From NCBI GenBank assembly GCA_041581405.1, contig JBFIDI010000021.1, positions 1-24,033 of the forward strand: a DNA stretch of 24,033 nt. The letters run 5' to 3'. This document shows, piece by piece, positions 7,082 through 15,879 of this stretch. Source of the stretch: CAISIP01 sp041581405. Its GTDB lineage: Bacteria; Pseudomonadota; Gammaproteobacteria; Burkholderiales; Burkholderiaceae_C. Under the pieces are notes generated by a model that was given only the letters and a program-made list of their open reading frames with translations, did no database searches and was not told the DNA's origin. The translations under genes were made by a program, and so were the position numbers. The stretch's first letter is position 1. Each line of letters begins with the position of its first letter.

Positions 7082-9154
7082 TCACGATGCGTAGAAAATG
7101 CCGGCCTGCAAGCCGACCCGCAGGTATTCGGCCAGCCGGATGCGCAGGTTGGATTCGCGCTGCGGACCGAACAGGTGATGGAACACGCCCATCTCGCTTT
7201 CGTCGTCCGCGCCGCGCAGGATCTCGGCAGGGGTGGTGGTGGTGAGTTGCCCGTACGCCGGCGTGCCGTAACGCAGGGACGTGAAGCGCGGCGCGATGCG
7301 GCGCGCGTCGCTCGCCGACGCGGGCTGGCAGCGATGCCGTGCCGGCACGATGGATTCGAACGGCAACCAAGAGAAACGCACGCAGCCGACCTGCTTGCGG
7401 GCGCTGCGCACCGGCACCGGCCAGCTGTCCGCATCCGCCAGCGCGGCGTGCACGATGCTGTTGGATACCAGGCCGATCTCGCTGGCGTGGACCTTGCCGA
7501 CGACGGTACACGCGAGCAGCGACAACACGCCACCGGCCGCCTGTTCGTCCGCCGCGGCAAAGGCCACGGCGTCGCGTGCGGTCGCGTCGACCAGGCTGTC
7601 GCTGGCGCGCACGCTGGCGCGTGCATGGCAACGGATGGCGCCCACGATGCAGCGATCGATGTCGGTGTCGAGTTCGGCGATGGCCAGCAGCAGGCTGGGC
7701 GCTCCCGGCTGGGTGGGCGTTCCGTCCGGCTGCAGGCCGATGCCCGGTACCAGCGTGCAATGCGCCAGTTGCAGCCGGGCCAGCGTATTGCCGGCCAGGT
7801 CGGGAACCTGCAGCGGGGCGCCGGTCACCAGCAAGCCGTTCAGCACGCAGGCGCTGTTAGCGCCGCCGGTGATTTGCAGGCCGCCCAGGTCGAGCACCGG
7901 CCGGCGGCCGTTGGCGGCGCGGATCTCCACGCTGCCTTCGTCGGCCACGGCGATGTCCAGCGTCTCGGCATAACGGCTGCTGTCGGTGATCTCGATCACG
8001 CCGTTGCCGGCGATGGCGGCCAGCGCCGCGACCAGCGTGGCATGGTCCTCCGGTACCCGGACCGTCGTGACGGCGGGCGCGGACAGGTTGTCGCCGCGTT
8101 CGTATTCGCCGCCGCCGATGGCGGCCGAGAATCCTTCGCGCCAGCTCAGGCGCACATCGGCCGGGTCGGGGGCATCGGCCGGCAAGGCGATGCGGCCGAG
8201 TTCCGGATCGATCGCATACAGGCCGTCGGGCGGCGGGCTGTGCGCCCAGCCGGCACCGTCGTCGCCGAGGTGGCAGACACGGATGCGGTCGCGTTCGATC
8301 GTCGTGCCGTCGACCTGCAGCAGCAGCCCCGGTTCCGGGTTGTCCTGCGCCGCGCCGGCGCTGGCACGTTCGCCGTAGTGGCGCTCGAGCTGCTCGGACA
8401 GGCGCCGGCGCGACAGGGGCCAGGGCACGTTGTCCGGTTCGGCCAGGTGCCGGATGTCCTCTTCGGCGCGGGGCCGGTTGTACAGCGGCAGGTCGTGGTT
8501 CAGCGGGCTGGCCCGGTAGCGGCGCGGCGCCGCGTGCACCGCCGGCGACGCGCGGTGCGCGAAGGCCTGGATGCGCCACAGGTGCAGGCCCACGTTGGGA
8601 ATGTTGTGGCGCCCGCGGCGCGACGCGACATGGCGCACGTCGACCGTGCGATTGGCGGTCTCGAACGGCGTGCCGATCCACTCGAGCGCGCTGCCGTGGC
8701 GCAGGTCGGGCGACTGCAGGTTGTGCGCCCGCACATGGATCATGCTTTGCGTCGTGCACAGGCGCTGGAAATATTCGACCGCCCGGGCATCCCAGTTCGT
8801 CACGTCGCGGGCCAGCTGCTCGAGCACCAGCGCCGTGCCCTTGCGCCGGCGCAGCGCGATCGTATGCGCGACCTCGGCGCGCGGGCTGGCCAGCGCGGGC
8901 ACGTTCTGGTGCAGGCCGCGGTAACCGATCAGGTCGCCGATGTAGGGCACGACCCAATCGGCACAGGTCTCGATGAACAGGTCGTCGCGCAACTGGTCGA
9001 GGTGCTCGTCGGCCACCGCGATCTGCTCGGCCAGCACGGCCAGCAGTTCCTCCAGCGGACCGCGCGCGAGTCCGGCCGCGGCGGCCTGCTCGGCATCGCG
9101 GATGCGATGGATCGCCGGCAGCAACTCGTACAGGGTTGGGGTGTCCGTACTCAT
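7082..9154 (-). CDS. P2 gpI-like tail/baseplate protein with C-terminal beta-helix-like region
   Basis: A 690-residue protein. Residues about 5-150 (TLYELLPAIHRIRD, then FIETCADWVVPYIGDLIGYR, then EVAHTIALRRRKGT) resemble the phage P2 gpI/tail protein I family, which links baseplate wedges to fibres and sits at the baseplate periphery in contractile injection systems. A Pro/Arg-rich middle leads to a region from about residue 360 (VPEDHATLVAALAAIAGNG) that reads like a pectate-lyase-type beta-helix up to about residue 600. The C-terminal segment HHLFGPQRESNLRIRLAEYL is helical. The start at 9154 was chosen over an upstream in-frame GTG at 9178 because GAAGGA precedes it at good distance. Its order after two J-type proteins matches eCIS and Afp/PVC-like gene order. 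The fusion with a beta-helix makes it longer than a simple gpI protein, so it may carry its own binding surface. Confidence 0.87.
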   Translation of the reverse strand: MSTDTPTLYELLPAIHRIRDAEQAAAAGLARGPLEELLAVLAEQIAVADEHLDQLRDDLFIETCADWVVPYIGDLIGYRGLHQNVPALASPRAEVAHTIALRRRKGTALVLEQLARDVTNWDARAVEYFQRLCTTQSMIHVRAHNLQSPDLRHGSALEWIGTPFETANRTVDVRHVASRRGRHNIPNVGLHLWRIQAFAHRASPAVHAAPRRYRASPLNHDLPLYNRPRAEEDIRHLAEPDNVPWPLSRRRLSEQLERHYGERASAGAAQDNPEPGLLLQVDGTTIERDRIRVCHLGDDGAGWAHSPPPDGLYAIDPELGRIALPADAPDPADVRLSWREGFSAAIGGGEYERGDNLSAPAVTTVRVPEDHATLVAALAAIAGNGVIEITDSSRYAETLDIAVADEGSVEIRAANGRRPVLDLGGLQITGGANSACVLNGLLVTGAPLQVPDLAGNTLARLQLAHCTLVPGIGLQPDGTPTQPGAPSLLLAIAELDTDIDRCIVGAIRCHARASVRASDSLVDATARDAVAFAAADEQAAGGVLSLLACTVVGKVHASEIGLVSNSIVHAALADADSWPVPVRSARKQVGCVRFSWLPFESIVPARHRCQPASASDARRIAPRFTSLRYGTPAYGQLTTTTPAEILRGADDESEMGVFHHLFGPQRESNLRIRLAEYLRVGLQAGIFYAS

Positions 9155-9158
9155 GGTC

Positions 9159-9188
9159 CTATCCTTCGCGTCGCGCACTGCGGTTCAT
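9159..9188 (-). other. Nine-codon mini-ORF linking two baseplate genes (degenerate repeat remnant)
   Basis: ATG at 9186-9188 overlaps the stop codon of the large baseplate gene (ATGA), and the frame MNRSARREG ends with TAG four bases before the next ATG. The GAAGGA that serves as ribosome binding site of the next gene lies inside it. Its sequence resembles the 3' part of the 63-bp repeat at 22901-23089 (GCAGTGCGCGACGCGAAGG against GCAGCGCGTAGCGCGGAGG). Confidence 0.3.
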
Positions 9189-12100
9189 GCCATCAGCTCC
9201 AGCTCGATCGGTGCGTCGGCCAGCGTCAACAACTCGGCGGCCTGCGGCAGCGCCGTCAGCGAGGGCGCCGGCAGCCGCGCGAACAGGCGCGGCACGACGA
9301 CCGGGCCCGGGCCGGGCCGGCGCAGCCGCGTGACCTGGACCGCGCGCACGCCGGCAACACCGTGCGCGACGGCGGCGACTTCGTCCACCGACACGGTCTG
9401 GCCGAAGGACCGTCGTGCGAAGCCGAAATGTTCGCGCAACGTGGTGTCGATCGCCGCCAGCACGACATCCGCCGCATGGTCGTCCTGCAGCTTGACCGCC
9501 AGGCGGCAGGTGAAACGGGCATCGACGTAGGACACCAGGCGCAGCGGAACCAGCGGGTCGCCGTAGGTCGCCAGAGCCTCGCGCAGGTGCGTGAAGGTGT
9601 CGCTGGTCTCGGGCACCGGTGCGCCGTCGATGCCGGCGATGGTCAGGAACACGCCCCGCGCCGGCCCGTGCGGGACCCACACGGCGTGCGCCTTGTCGAT
9701 GCCGGCAAAGGCGCGCGCGAAATGCGCGTAGTCGTCGATGGACACGGCGCGGTCCAGCGTGAGCACGGTCAGCGGCGCGTTCTCGCGTGCGCGCTCCAGC
9801 GTCTCGGCATCTTCGCCACCGGTGGCGGCCTGCGGATTGTGCGCGGCCGTCACGCCCAGCGGGCGGCTTAGCAGGGTCGTGATCGCATCGGCCGCGACGT
9901 TGCCGGCAACTCCCAGGCCCTTGCGGTACCGCACCCGCAGGTTGGCCGAGCCGCTGGGCAGCCGCGCGCCCTCGATGCCGTCGCCGAACAACAAGCGGGT
10001 CTTGCCGTCGTCGTCCTGCAGGGTTTCGAATACACGGGCTGCCGGCGCGGCGCCATGCAGCGTCGGCACTTCCTGCCAGGCCACGTCGTTGACCCGCAGT
10101 TCGAGTGTCGATGCCCGCCCGCTGGCGGTTGCGGCACTGACGAAGGTCAACGGCGACTGCGCCAGGTCGAACTGCGCATTCGGCACGCGGCCGTCGCCAC
10201 TGCCCAGCAGCGCCTCGACCGACTCCCCGTGCGTGGCCGGCGCGACGTTGGCGTTGCAACGGGCCAGGCGCCGGTGGTAGCAGTGGCGGGTGCCCGCGGC
10301 CAGCGTCAGCACGGTGCGCTCGCGTGTTTGCACGACGGCGTCGTCCCCGCTGGCCAGCAGGACGATTTCCGCCAGCTCCGGATCGGCGTCACGGGGCTCG
10401 GCCAGCACGATGTCGTTGCCGCGCACCGTGACGACGCCGGCCAGGCCGTCGCGGTCCCGCAGCCGCAGCCGCAGGCGCACGCCGGATTGCCCGATGGCCG
10501 AGGCCAGGGCTTGCGGATCGAGGTAGTGGGGGGTGTTGCCGATCAGCCGGACCGGGGGCTCGACCAGCACCAGTTCGTCACCTTCAGCGAGGTTCCGCGC
10601 GACACCGTCGTCGCTGCGCCAGCGCAACTCGCCGGTGCCGCGCGCGACGGCGATGCGCTGGGGCTTGCCGCGCAGGGCCAGCGGCTGCCCGGGCCGCAGA
10701 TCATCGACCCGCACATCGAGTGCGATCCGCACGCCGTAGACCGGCGCGTCCAGCGGCATGCGGGCCAGCTGCAGTTCCTCGCTGCGGACATGGACGGCCA
10801 GCGCACGCACCGCGTGTTCGAATTCGGACGGCAGCCGCCCCGCGGGCAATTCGCCGCTGAGATGCAGTCGCGTGGTCTGGCCGGACAACAGGTATTCGGC
10901 CCGGCTTGCGCTGCCGGACTGCGTGATCCGGTACAGCTCGATGGAGCCGGGCACCGACAACAGGGCCCAGCCGCCGGCGACGACGGCCTCGTCGGCCGGG
11001 AAGATGTCGATCGCATCGGACGATCGCAGCAGCGGCGCGCGGCGACCCGACGTGGTCGTGATGCTGCCGACGATGGCGCGGTCGATCTCGGCAATGATGT
11101 TCTGGTGCGCCGACAAGGCACCTGCGCGGGGCGCCTCGAGCAGTTCGTCGGCACCGTCGACCAGCGGCAGCAGTTGCTCGGCGATCGTCAACGGCGTTTG
11201 CAGCAATTCCGGCATGCGCGCCGCCACCTGGGCCAGCAGGCTGCCCGCCGCAGGCGCGTCGACGGGGCTGCCACCGGCGCGCGCAACCCCTGCGGCGGCG
11301 AAATGGCGCGCCACCTCGGCCATCGCCTGGGGGGTCGACGGCGCCAGGCCCGGCGGCAGGTTGCGCGCGATGGTCACGCCGGCAACCACCAGCGCCGCGG
11401 TATCGGCCGCCGCGGCGGCGCCCAGCGTCGCAAGGGTCGCGCTCCTGGCGCGTTGTTGCAGCAGCGTGGCGGAGTTGCCGATGCCGTCCAGCGCGTCGAC
11501 CGGATTCAGCGCCGAAGCCGCGCCCGTGACGGTGCCCTGGGCATGGGTGGCCAGGCTGCTCATCTGGTTCCTGACGTTGTCGAGAATCGTCAGCGGGTTG
11601 TCGATCGTGTCCTGCAGGCTGTCGATCAGGTCCTGCGTCTGCGAGGCCACCTTGTCGGCGGTCAGCCTGGCGATATCGGCCATGCCGTCCATGCTCTGGC
11701 GTGCCATCGCCATGGATGCGCCGGCGATCTGTCCGCCGGCCATGACGATGCCCGCGCCCGCCGTCGCAGCCTTTTGCATCGCCATCGTTGCCGCGCCTTG
11801 CGCCGCGCCTTGCGCGGCGGCGACGATGTCGTCGATGGTGGCGGCGAGTACCGACGGCTCCAGTGCCGCACTGCCGCTGCGGCGCTCGGGATACAGCGGC
11901 GCCCGCACGCTGAAGTCCGGCCACTCCTCGGTATCGCCCGGGCGCAACAGGTTGTCGGCACTGGCAAGGCCGATGTAGTCGGCCTTCATGTCGTCCGACA
12001 AGGCGCGCCAATCGGGCGCATTCGCGCCGAACGCCGCCGTCTTCTTGCGGAAGGTGAAGATGCGCACGGACTCGCCGGCCGGCAACACGAAGGGCCGGGC

Positions 12101-12868
12101 GTGGCCCAGGCCGGTCTGCCAGCGCAGCTCGGTCAGGCCGCGGTCGAGGTCGGGCGTGACCTGCGTGATCACCCGCACGTCCCAGCGTTCGTTCGATGGG
12201 TCGTCGGCATGTTCGGCGCCGACGATGAGCAGCAGGTCACCGACCGCCAGGTTGGTGTCCACGCCGGCCAGCCACAGCTGTCGGTCGCCGTAGGCCGGGA
12301 TGCGGGCCTCGTCCTGCTGCACCGGGATCGCGTTCCATTGCGCGCGCGCCGGTGTCGCGACCACGGTCTCGAAGCTCTGCGCCTGCTCGTCCTGCCCCGG
12401 CACGCTTTGCACGCGGGTGCCCACCGGGATCACGATCGGCGCCATCGGCGCGCCGGGCGTGGTCTGCAGCGTGAAGGCCAGGTGGGTGCCGGCCGCCACG
12501 CCAGGCGCCAGCTCGTAACCGATCAGCCGCGCCATCTCGCGCACCGACAGGCGTTCGGTCGCGGTGCGCAGGTAATGCTCCTGTGCAAAACGTTCGGTGT
12601 AGAAACCCAGCACGTCGAGCGAGCAGGCCAGCGCGTCGCCGATGGCGAGCGTGAAATCGCTGGTCTCGCGCGTGCCCAGCGCGGCCAGCGCCGGATGGTC
12701 GCCGCTCGACAGCCGCGCCTGTATCGACGCGACGAAGTCGCCGTGGTGTCCCATGCGGTAGGCGATCTGCGACAACGCCGGCGGATTGTCGATGCGTTGC
12801 GGCGTCACCGCGTCGACACCGGCGCAGCAATCGCAGTCGGACGTGGAGTTCGGGCGCCGGTCGCTCAT
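9185..12868 (-). CDS. Large baseplate-J-like wedge protein with an Ala-rich internal insertion
   Basis: A 1227-residue putative baseplate assembly protein. The N-terminus has the Cys cluster DCDCC and IAYRMGHHGDFVASIQARLS, typical of the longer J-type protein of eCIS loci, followed by SVREMARLIGYELAPGVAAG. The C-terminal baseplate-J core starts near residue 1010 (GGEDAETLERARENA, RAVSIDDYAHFARAF), followed by domains ending about residue 1215. Such proteins dimerise to form the wedge arms that hold gp25 and trigger sheath contraction. Residues about 340-585 are an unusual Ala/Gly/Met-rich helical stretch containing AAQGAAQGAATMAMQKAA, flanked by canonical segments (LYPERRSGSA before, IDIFPADEAVVAGGWALLS after). 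The start is one of two adjacent ATGs; 12868 has the better ribosome-site spacing, while 12871 overlaps the previous stop as ATGA. It is translationally coupled to the preceding J-type gene. Confidence 0.92.
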   Translation of the reverse strand: MSDRRPNSTSDCDCCAGVDAVTPQRIDNPPALSQIAYRMGHHGDFVASIQARLSSGDHPALAALGTRETSDFTLAIGDALACSLDVLGFYTERFAQEHYLRTATERLSVREMARLIGYELAPGVAAGTHLAFTLQTTPGAPMAPIVIPVGTRVQSVPGQDEQAQSFETVVATPARAQWNAIPVQQDEARIPAYGDRQLWLAGVDTNLAVGDLLLIVGAEHADDPSNERWDVRVITQVTPDLDRGLTELRWQTGLGHARPFVLPAGESVRIFTFRKKTAAFGANAPDWRALSDDMKADYIGLASADNLLRPGDTEEWPDFSVRAPLYPERRSGSAALEPSVLAATIDDIVAAAQGAAQGAATMAMQKAATAGAGIVMAGGQIAGASMAMARQSMDGMADIARLTADKVASQTQDLIDSLQDTIDNPLTILDNVRNQMSSLATHAQGTVTGAASALNPVDALDGIGNSATLLQQRARSATLATLGAAAAADTAALVVAGVTIARNLPPGLAPSTPQAMAEVARHFAAAGVARAGGSPVDAPAAGSLLAQVAARMPELLQTPLTIAEQLLPLVDGADELLEAPRAGALSAHQNIIAEIDRAIVGSITTTSGRRAPLLRSSDAIDIFPADEAVVAGGWALLSVPGSIELYRITQSGSASRAEYLLSGQTTRLHLSGELPAGRLPSEFEHAVRALAVHVRSEELQLARMPLDAPVYGVRIALDVRVDDLRPGQPLALRGKPQRIAVARGTGELRWRSDDGVARNLAEGDELVLVEPPVRLIGNTPHYLDPQALASAIGQSGVRLRLRLRDRDGLAGVVTVRGNDIVLAEPRDADPELAEIVLLASGDDAVVQTRERTVLTLAAGTRHCYHRRLARCNANVAPATHGESVEALLGSGDGRVPNAQFDLAQSPLTFVSAATASGRASTLELRVNDVAWQEVPTLHGAAPAARVFETLQDDDGKTRLLFGDGIEGARLPSGSANLRVRYRKGLGVAGNVAADAITTLLSRPLGVTAAHNPQAATGGEDAETLERARENAPLTVLTLDRAVSIDDYAHFARAFAGIDKAHAVWVPHGPARGVFLTIAGIDGAPVPETSDTFTHLREALATYGDPLVPLRLVSYVDARFTCRLAVKLQDDHAADVVLAAIDTTLREHFGFARRSFGQTVSVDEVAAVAHGVAGVRAVQVTRLRRPGPGPVVVPRLFARLPAPSLTALPQAAELLTLADAPIELELMA

Positions 12869-15453
12869 CATTTGCCTCCGTGCAAGCTGAGCCGGAGCAC
12901 GCCGTGCTCGGGGTAGTTGGGGTCGTTGTCGAGCCGTGCGATCTCGAGCCGGCCCAGCGGCATGAAACCATCGGCCAGCGGCGCCGGGTCGTCCTGACCC
13001 TGGCGCTGGAAACGTGTCACCTGGACCGAATCCACGCCCGGCACCGAACGGGCGGCGGCGTACAGCGGGCTCAGGAACACGGTCTGGCCAAAGCTGAAGT
13101 TGTCGGGGTGGAACAGTCCGCGCGTGCCGTCGCTGCGGACACGGCTGCCCAGCACGTCCAGCAGCGCCTGTCGCACATGGCTGCGGAAATGGTCCGGGTC
13201 GACACAGACCATCAGGTCGATGGCGAGCGAGACATGGACCGGGTTGCCGATGTGCAGGTCGTGGCCGGCCATGCGGTAGCGGTCCAGGTGTTCGACGGCC
13301 GTGCTGGCGAAGGCGTCGTCGACCGGCTCGCCGCCGTCGCGATCGACGGTGACGAACACCGTGTGCCAGCTGCCGGTCCAGCGCAGGCCGGCCGCGGCGC
13401 GTTGCACGCCCTCCATGCGTTCGGTGACCTGCGCGTAGTCGGCCGGGGTGACGGCGCGCTCCTGCGTGCGAAAGGCCTGGGGCGCGTGGCGTCGCACCGC
13501 GGCGGCCGATTCCGGTTCCAGGCCGCCGCGGGCGGGCAGGGGGTTGGTGACCGAGACGATGCGGCCATCGAGGGTCACCGCGTGCGCGATCGCGTGGGCG
13601 CCGACATTGCCGAGCGTGCCGTTGCCCACCCGGTAACGCGCCGTGAACGCGGTACCGGCATCGGGCCGGCGCCCGTGCCGGTCGTCGCCGAACCGCGGCT
13701 GCATGCCGCCACGGTCGTCGGTCTCCAGCACGAAGTGGGTGTCGCCCGCGCCGCTGGCCAGCAAGTCCTGTCGGGCGGTCCAGGTCTCGTTGTTGCCTCC
13801 GAGCGTGCTGTCCAGCGCGATCGCCGGGATAGCATCGCCGACACGCCATGCCAGCGCCGCGCTGGCCGATGCGTCGGCGTCGAACAACACGCGCTGCTCG
13901 CGGCGCAGGCCGAACGCGATGCTGCTCGTGCGTACCGTGCCCTGCCGCGTCACCGGGCCGAGCGCCAGTGACGGGGCGAACCGGGGCGGCAGCGCAACGG
14001 GTTCCACGCGTTCGCACCGGGCGCCAGCCGGCGGCGGAAACTGCAGCCGTGGCGGCGGCACGCTACCCAGCGACTCGCCGTCCACGCTGTGGCCGTGGTC
14101 GACCAGGATGTTGTTGCCCAGCGCGATGCTGACGTCGTCGATCAGCATCGCGCCATGGTCCGCATCGGTCTCGGCCGACAGGCACAACGGGAACGGCAGC
14201 GCATCGCCCGCATGCCAATGGATCTCGGTGATGGCGCTGGCGTCGAGCGGGTCGGTCAATGGGTCGGTGCCGTCGAAGGCGCGCACATGGGTCAGCCGTA
14301 CCGCATGGCGGCGCGACGGGTCGGCGTCTTCCGGTGCCCCGGTGAGCGGCCCGCGCACCTCCTGGAACACCAGCACGTCGCCCGCGGCCAGGTCGGGCCA
14401 GTGGCCGAGCAGCGTGGCATGGGTGGCGCCGGCGGCCAGGCAGCAACGGGTATCGCCCCAGCTGTGGAAACGGAAGTCGTTGTGCTCCTCGCGCAGCGTT
14501 GCCGTGTGCATGGGCTCGAACACCAGCGGGGCCGACGCCATCGCGGTGCGCTCGTCGCTCGAGGCCGGCGTGATGCGGTCCGGCACGCCGGGGACCCGGG
14601 TCAGCAGGCGCAGGTCGGCCGGCAACGGAAACGCGGCGCCGCCCACCTCCAGGTGCAGCCAGGTGCGCGCATTGCAGCCCTCGTGCATCACGTAGTCGAC
14701 CAGCAACGCATGGCGCCGCAGGCTGCTGCGCTGGCGTGCGGTGTGCAGGTAGGCTTCGGTGGCGATCGCGTCGAGCCGGTAGTGCTGCAGGTCGCCGACA
14801 TAGGCGATCAGTTCGGCCAGTGTCGTGGCCAGGTCGGCCGGGCTGCGGTCGCGCCAGCCGGGCATCTGCTGTGTCAGCCGGTCGATGACGAGGCGGCGCA
14901 GGCTGGTGTAGTCGCGCGCCAGATAGTGGATGTCGGGGGGTGGCGCGGGCTCGCGCGCGCAGTCGTTGCGGGGCGCGCAGTCGAAGTCGCTCGGGCATTC
15001 GACCTTGAATGCGAACTCCACGCAGGACAGGCGCGGGTCGAAATCGGGCAGGGCGTTGTCGCTGTCCGGCCCCTGTGCCAATTGCAGGCGGTAGCGGGAA
15101 AAGTCGCCGGCCGTATCGGTGCGCACCAGCAGCACATGGTCGGCCTCGGGCAATGCGGTGAAGAACGCCTGCTCGGCGGCGCTGGTGACGGCCCCCGGTG
15201 GTGCACTGGCGATGGCGATCCATTCGACGCCGATGCGGCGGATCCGTTCGCCACCGCCGATGCGCACGTTGTCGGTCGTCAGCCCGCCGGGTGCCGGCTT
15301 GAGCAGCCGGATCATCAGCGTGCGCTGGCGCGGGCTGCCCGCCGGCGCGTCGAGGTCGAGCACCTCCAGGTAATCGATGCCGTTGAGCGTGGCATGGGCG
15401 TCGACGGCTGCGCGGCGCGTGTCGTCGCAGCAGGTGTAGGTGTTGTTGCTCAT
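12868..15453 (-). CDS. Baseplate-J-like putative baseplate assembly protein (Afp11-like)
   Basis: An 861-residue protein. N-terminal residues about 1-160 hold a beta-rich domain (IDYLEVLDLDAPAGSPRQRT). After the Cys-rich CPSDFDCAPRNDC (about 153-165) comes PDIHYLARDYTSLRRLVIDR, the conserved motif at the head of the J-type core, then WRDRSPADLATTLAELIAYV. The baseplate-J domain proper is in the C-terminal third (ARGGLEPESAAAVRRHAPQA near residue 645, VTPADYAQVTERMEGV), ending with FGQTVFLSPLYAAARSVPGV. In the particle it forms part of the wedge with the following larger paralogue and with gp25. Start 15453 has GGAGGG eight bases upstream. Its stop overlaps the start region of the next gene. 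Cysteine pairs in the N-terminal half (TCCDD and the cluster above) could bind metal; this is inference. Confidence 0.92.
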   Translation of the reverse strand: MSNNTYTCCDDTRRAAVDAHATLNGIDYLEVLDLDAPAGSPRQRTLMIRLLKPAPGGLTTDNVRIGGGERIRRIGVEWIAIASAPPGAVTSAAEQAFFTALPEADHVLLVRTDTAGDFSRYRLQLAQGPDSDNALPDFDPRLSCVEFAFKVECPSDFDCAPRNDCAREPAPPPDIHYLARDYTSLRRLVIDRLTQQMPGWRDRSPADLATTLAELIAYVGDLQHYRLDAIATEAYLHTARQRSSLRRHALLVDYVMHEGCNARTWLHLEVGGAAFPLPADLRLLTRVPGVPDRITPASSDERTAMASAPLVFEPMHTATLREEHNDFRFHSWGDTRCCLAAGATHATLLGHWPDLAAGDVLVFQEVRGPLTGAPEDADPSRRHAVRLTHVRAFDGTDPLTDPLDASAITEIHWHAGDALPFPLCLSAETDADHGAMLIDDVSIALGNNILVDHGHSVDGESLGSVPPPRLQFPPPAGARCERVEPVALPPRFAPSLALGPVTRQGTVRTSSIAFGLRREQRVLFDADASASAALAWRVGDAIPAIALDSTLGGNNETWTARQDLLASGAGDTHFVLETDDRGGMQPRFGDDRHGRRPDAGTAFTARYRVGNGTLGNVGAHAIAHAVTLDGRIVSVTNPLPARGGLEPESAAAVRRHAPQAFRTQERAVTPADYAQVTERMEGVQRAAAGLRWTGSWHTVFVTVDRDGGEPVDDAFASTAVEHLDRYRMAGHDLHIGNPVHVSLAIDLMVCVDPDHFRSHVRQALLDVLGSRVRSDGTRGLFHPDNFSFGQTVFLSPLYAAARSVPGVDSVQVTRFQRQGQDDPAPLADGFMPLGRLEIARLDNDPNYPEHGVLRLSLHGGK
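12875..12879 (-). promoter_or_regulatory. Ribosome binding site before a double ATG
   Basis: GGAGG lies three bases before the ATG at 12869-12871 and six bases before the second ATG at 12866-12868. The spacing favours the second ATG; the first shares bases with the upstream TGA. The choice changes the protein by one residue only. Confidence 0.65.
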
Positions 15454-15512
15454 GGCGCGGCCCTCCGCGTTGCGCGTGGCGGGCGTTGCCTGCGTGCGGT
15501 CCGGCGTGTCAT
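15450..15512 (-). other. 63-base mini-ORF/repeat-like spacer between gp25 and baseplate-J genes
   Basis: The gap between gp25 and the J-type gene is spanned by an open frame of 21 codons (MTRRTARRQRPPRATRRAAP). Its ATG overlaps the gp25 stop and its TGA overlaps the ATG of the next gene. It is exactly as long as one unit of the tandem repeat at 22901-23089. It also resembles that unit at both ends: 15 of the first 19 bases match, and the end ACGCGGAGGG, which supplies the ribosome binding site of the next gene, matches well. The middle is not clearly alignable, so descent from the repeat is plausible but not proven. Confidence 0.35.
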
Positions 15513-15877
15513 GTGCCTGCTCCCTGCACGAATTCCTGGCGCTCGCGCATGTCGGTGCGCCGGATCACGTATTGCACGGTTACATGCAGCGCCGCGTCGA
15601 CGGCCCGCACCTCGACGGCCTCGATCGTGATCAGGTCGGCCAGCCACTGCTGCAACGCGCCCTGCACCAGGAATTGCGTCGTGGCCGCCAGCTCCGGGCT
15701 GTTCGGTGCGAACACCTGCTGGCGCAATCCGCTGCCGAAGTCCGGACGCATGACGCGTTCGCCCGGTGCGGTGAACAGCACCTGCTCGATCAGGCCGCGG
15801 ATCCAGCGCGCCTCGTCCGCGTCGCGGGTGCGGCCGCGGCCGTCGAACTGGTAGGGGAAGAACACGCGTTGCGTCAT
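15509..15877 (-). CDS. gp25-like baseplate wedge protein (GPW_gp25 family)
   Basis: A 122-residue protein, the normal size of T4 gp25 homologues. FFPYQFDGRGRT opens the protein; IRGLIEQVLFTAPGERVMRP (about 26-45) and FGSGLRQQVFAPNSPEL match the gp25 core, in which the EPR-like turn is here ERVMRPDFG. The C-terminus (AVEVRAVDAALHVTVQYVIR) is the final beta-hairpin. In contractile systems gp25 nucleates the sheath on the baseplate and binds the J-type wedge proteins, whose genes follow here. The start at 15877 has GGGAG seven bases upstream and lies two bases beyond the PAAR-like stop codon; a longer in-frame opening upstream overlaps that gene and was rejected. Confidence 0.94.
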   Translation of the reverse strand: MTQRVFFPYQFDGRGRTRDADEARWIRGLIEQVLFTAPGERVMRPDFGSGLRQQVFAPNSPELAATTQFLVQGALQQWLADLITIEAVEVRAVDAALHVTVQYVIRRTDMRERQEFVQGAGT

Positions 15878-15879
15878 GG

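Noticed and set aside
3577..7245. A 1222-codon open frame on the plus strand opposite the DUF6519/beta-helix gene
   Set aside because: It is the antisense of a gene with recognisable domains and a good ribosome site. The translation is His/Asp/Val/Ala/Gln/Arg-rich without domains, as expected for a shadow frame in GC-rich DNA.
6830..9871. A 1013-codon plus-strand frame opposite the gpI-like gene
   Set aside because: Spans two real minus-strand genes and their junction, lacks motifs and has typical shadow composition.
10055..12916. A 953-codon plus-strand frame opposite the large baseplate gene
   Set aside because: Low-complexity Gln/Arg/Val/His translation with no domain; the opposite strand has clear baseplate-J signatures.
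12868..14017. In-frame upstream extension of the large baseplate gene
   Set aside because: It runs through another gene in the wrong frame as Arg/Gly/Ala-rich text; the ribosome site and conserved N-terminus place the start at 12868 or 12871.
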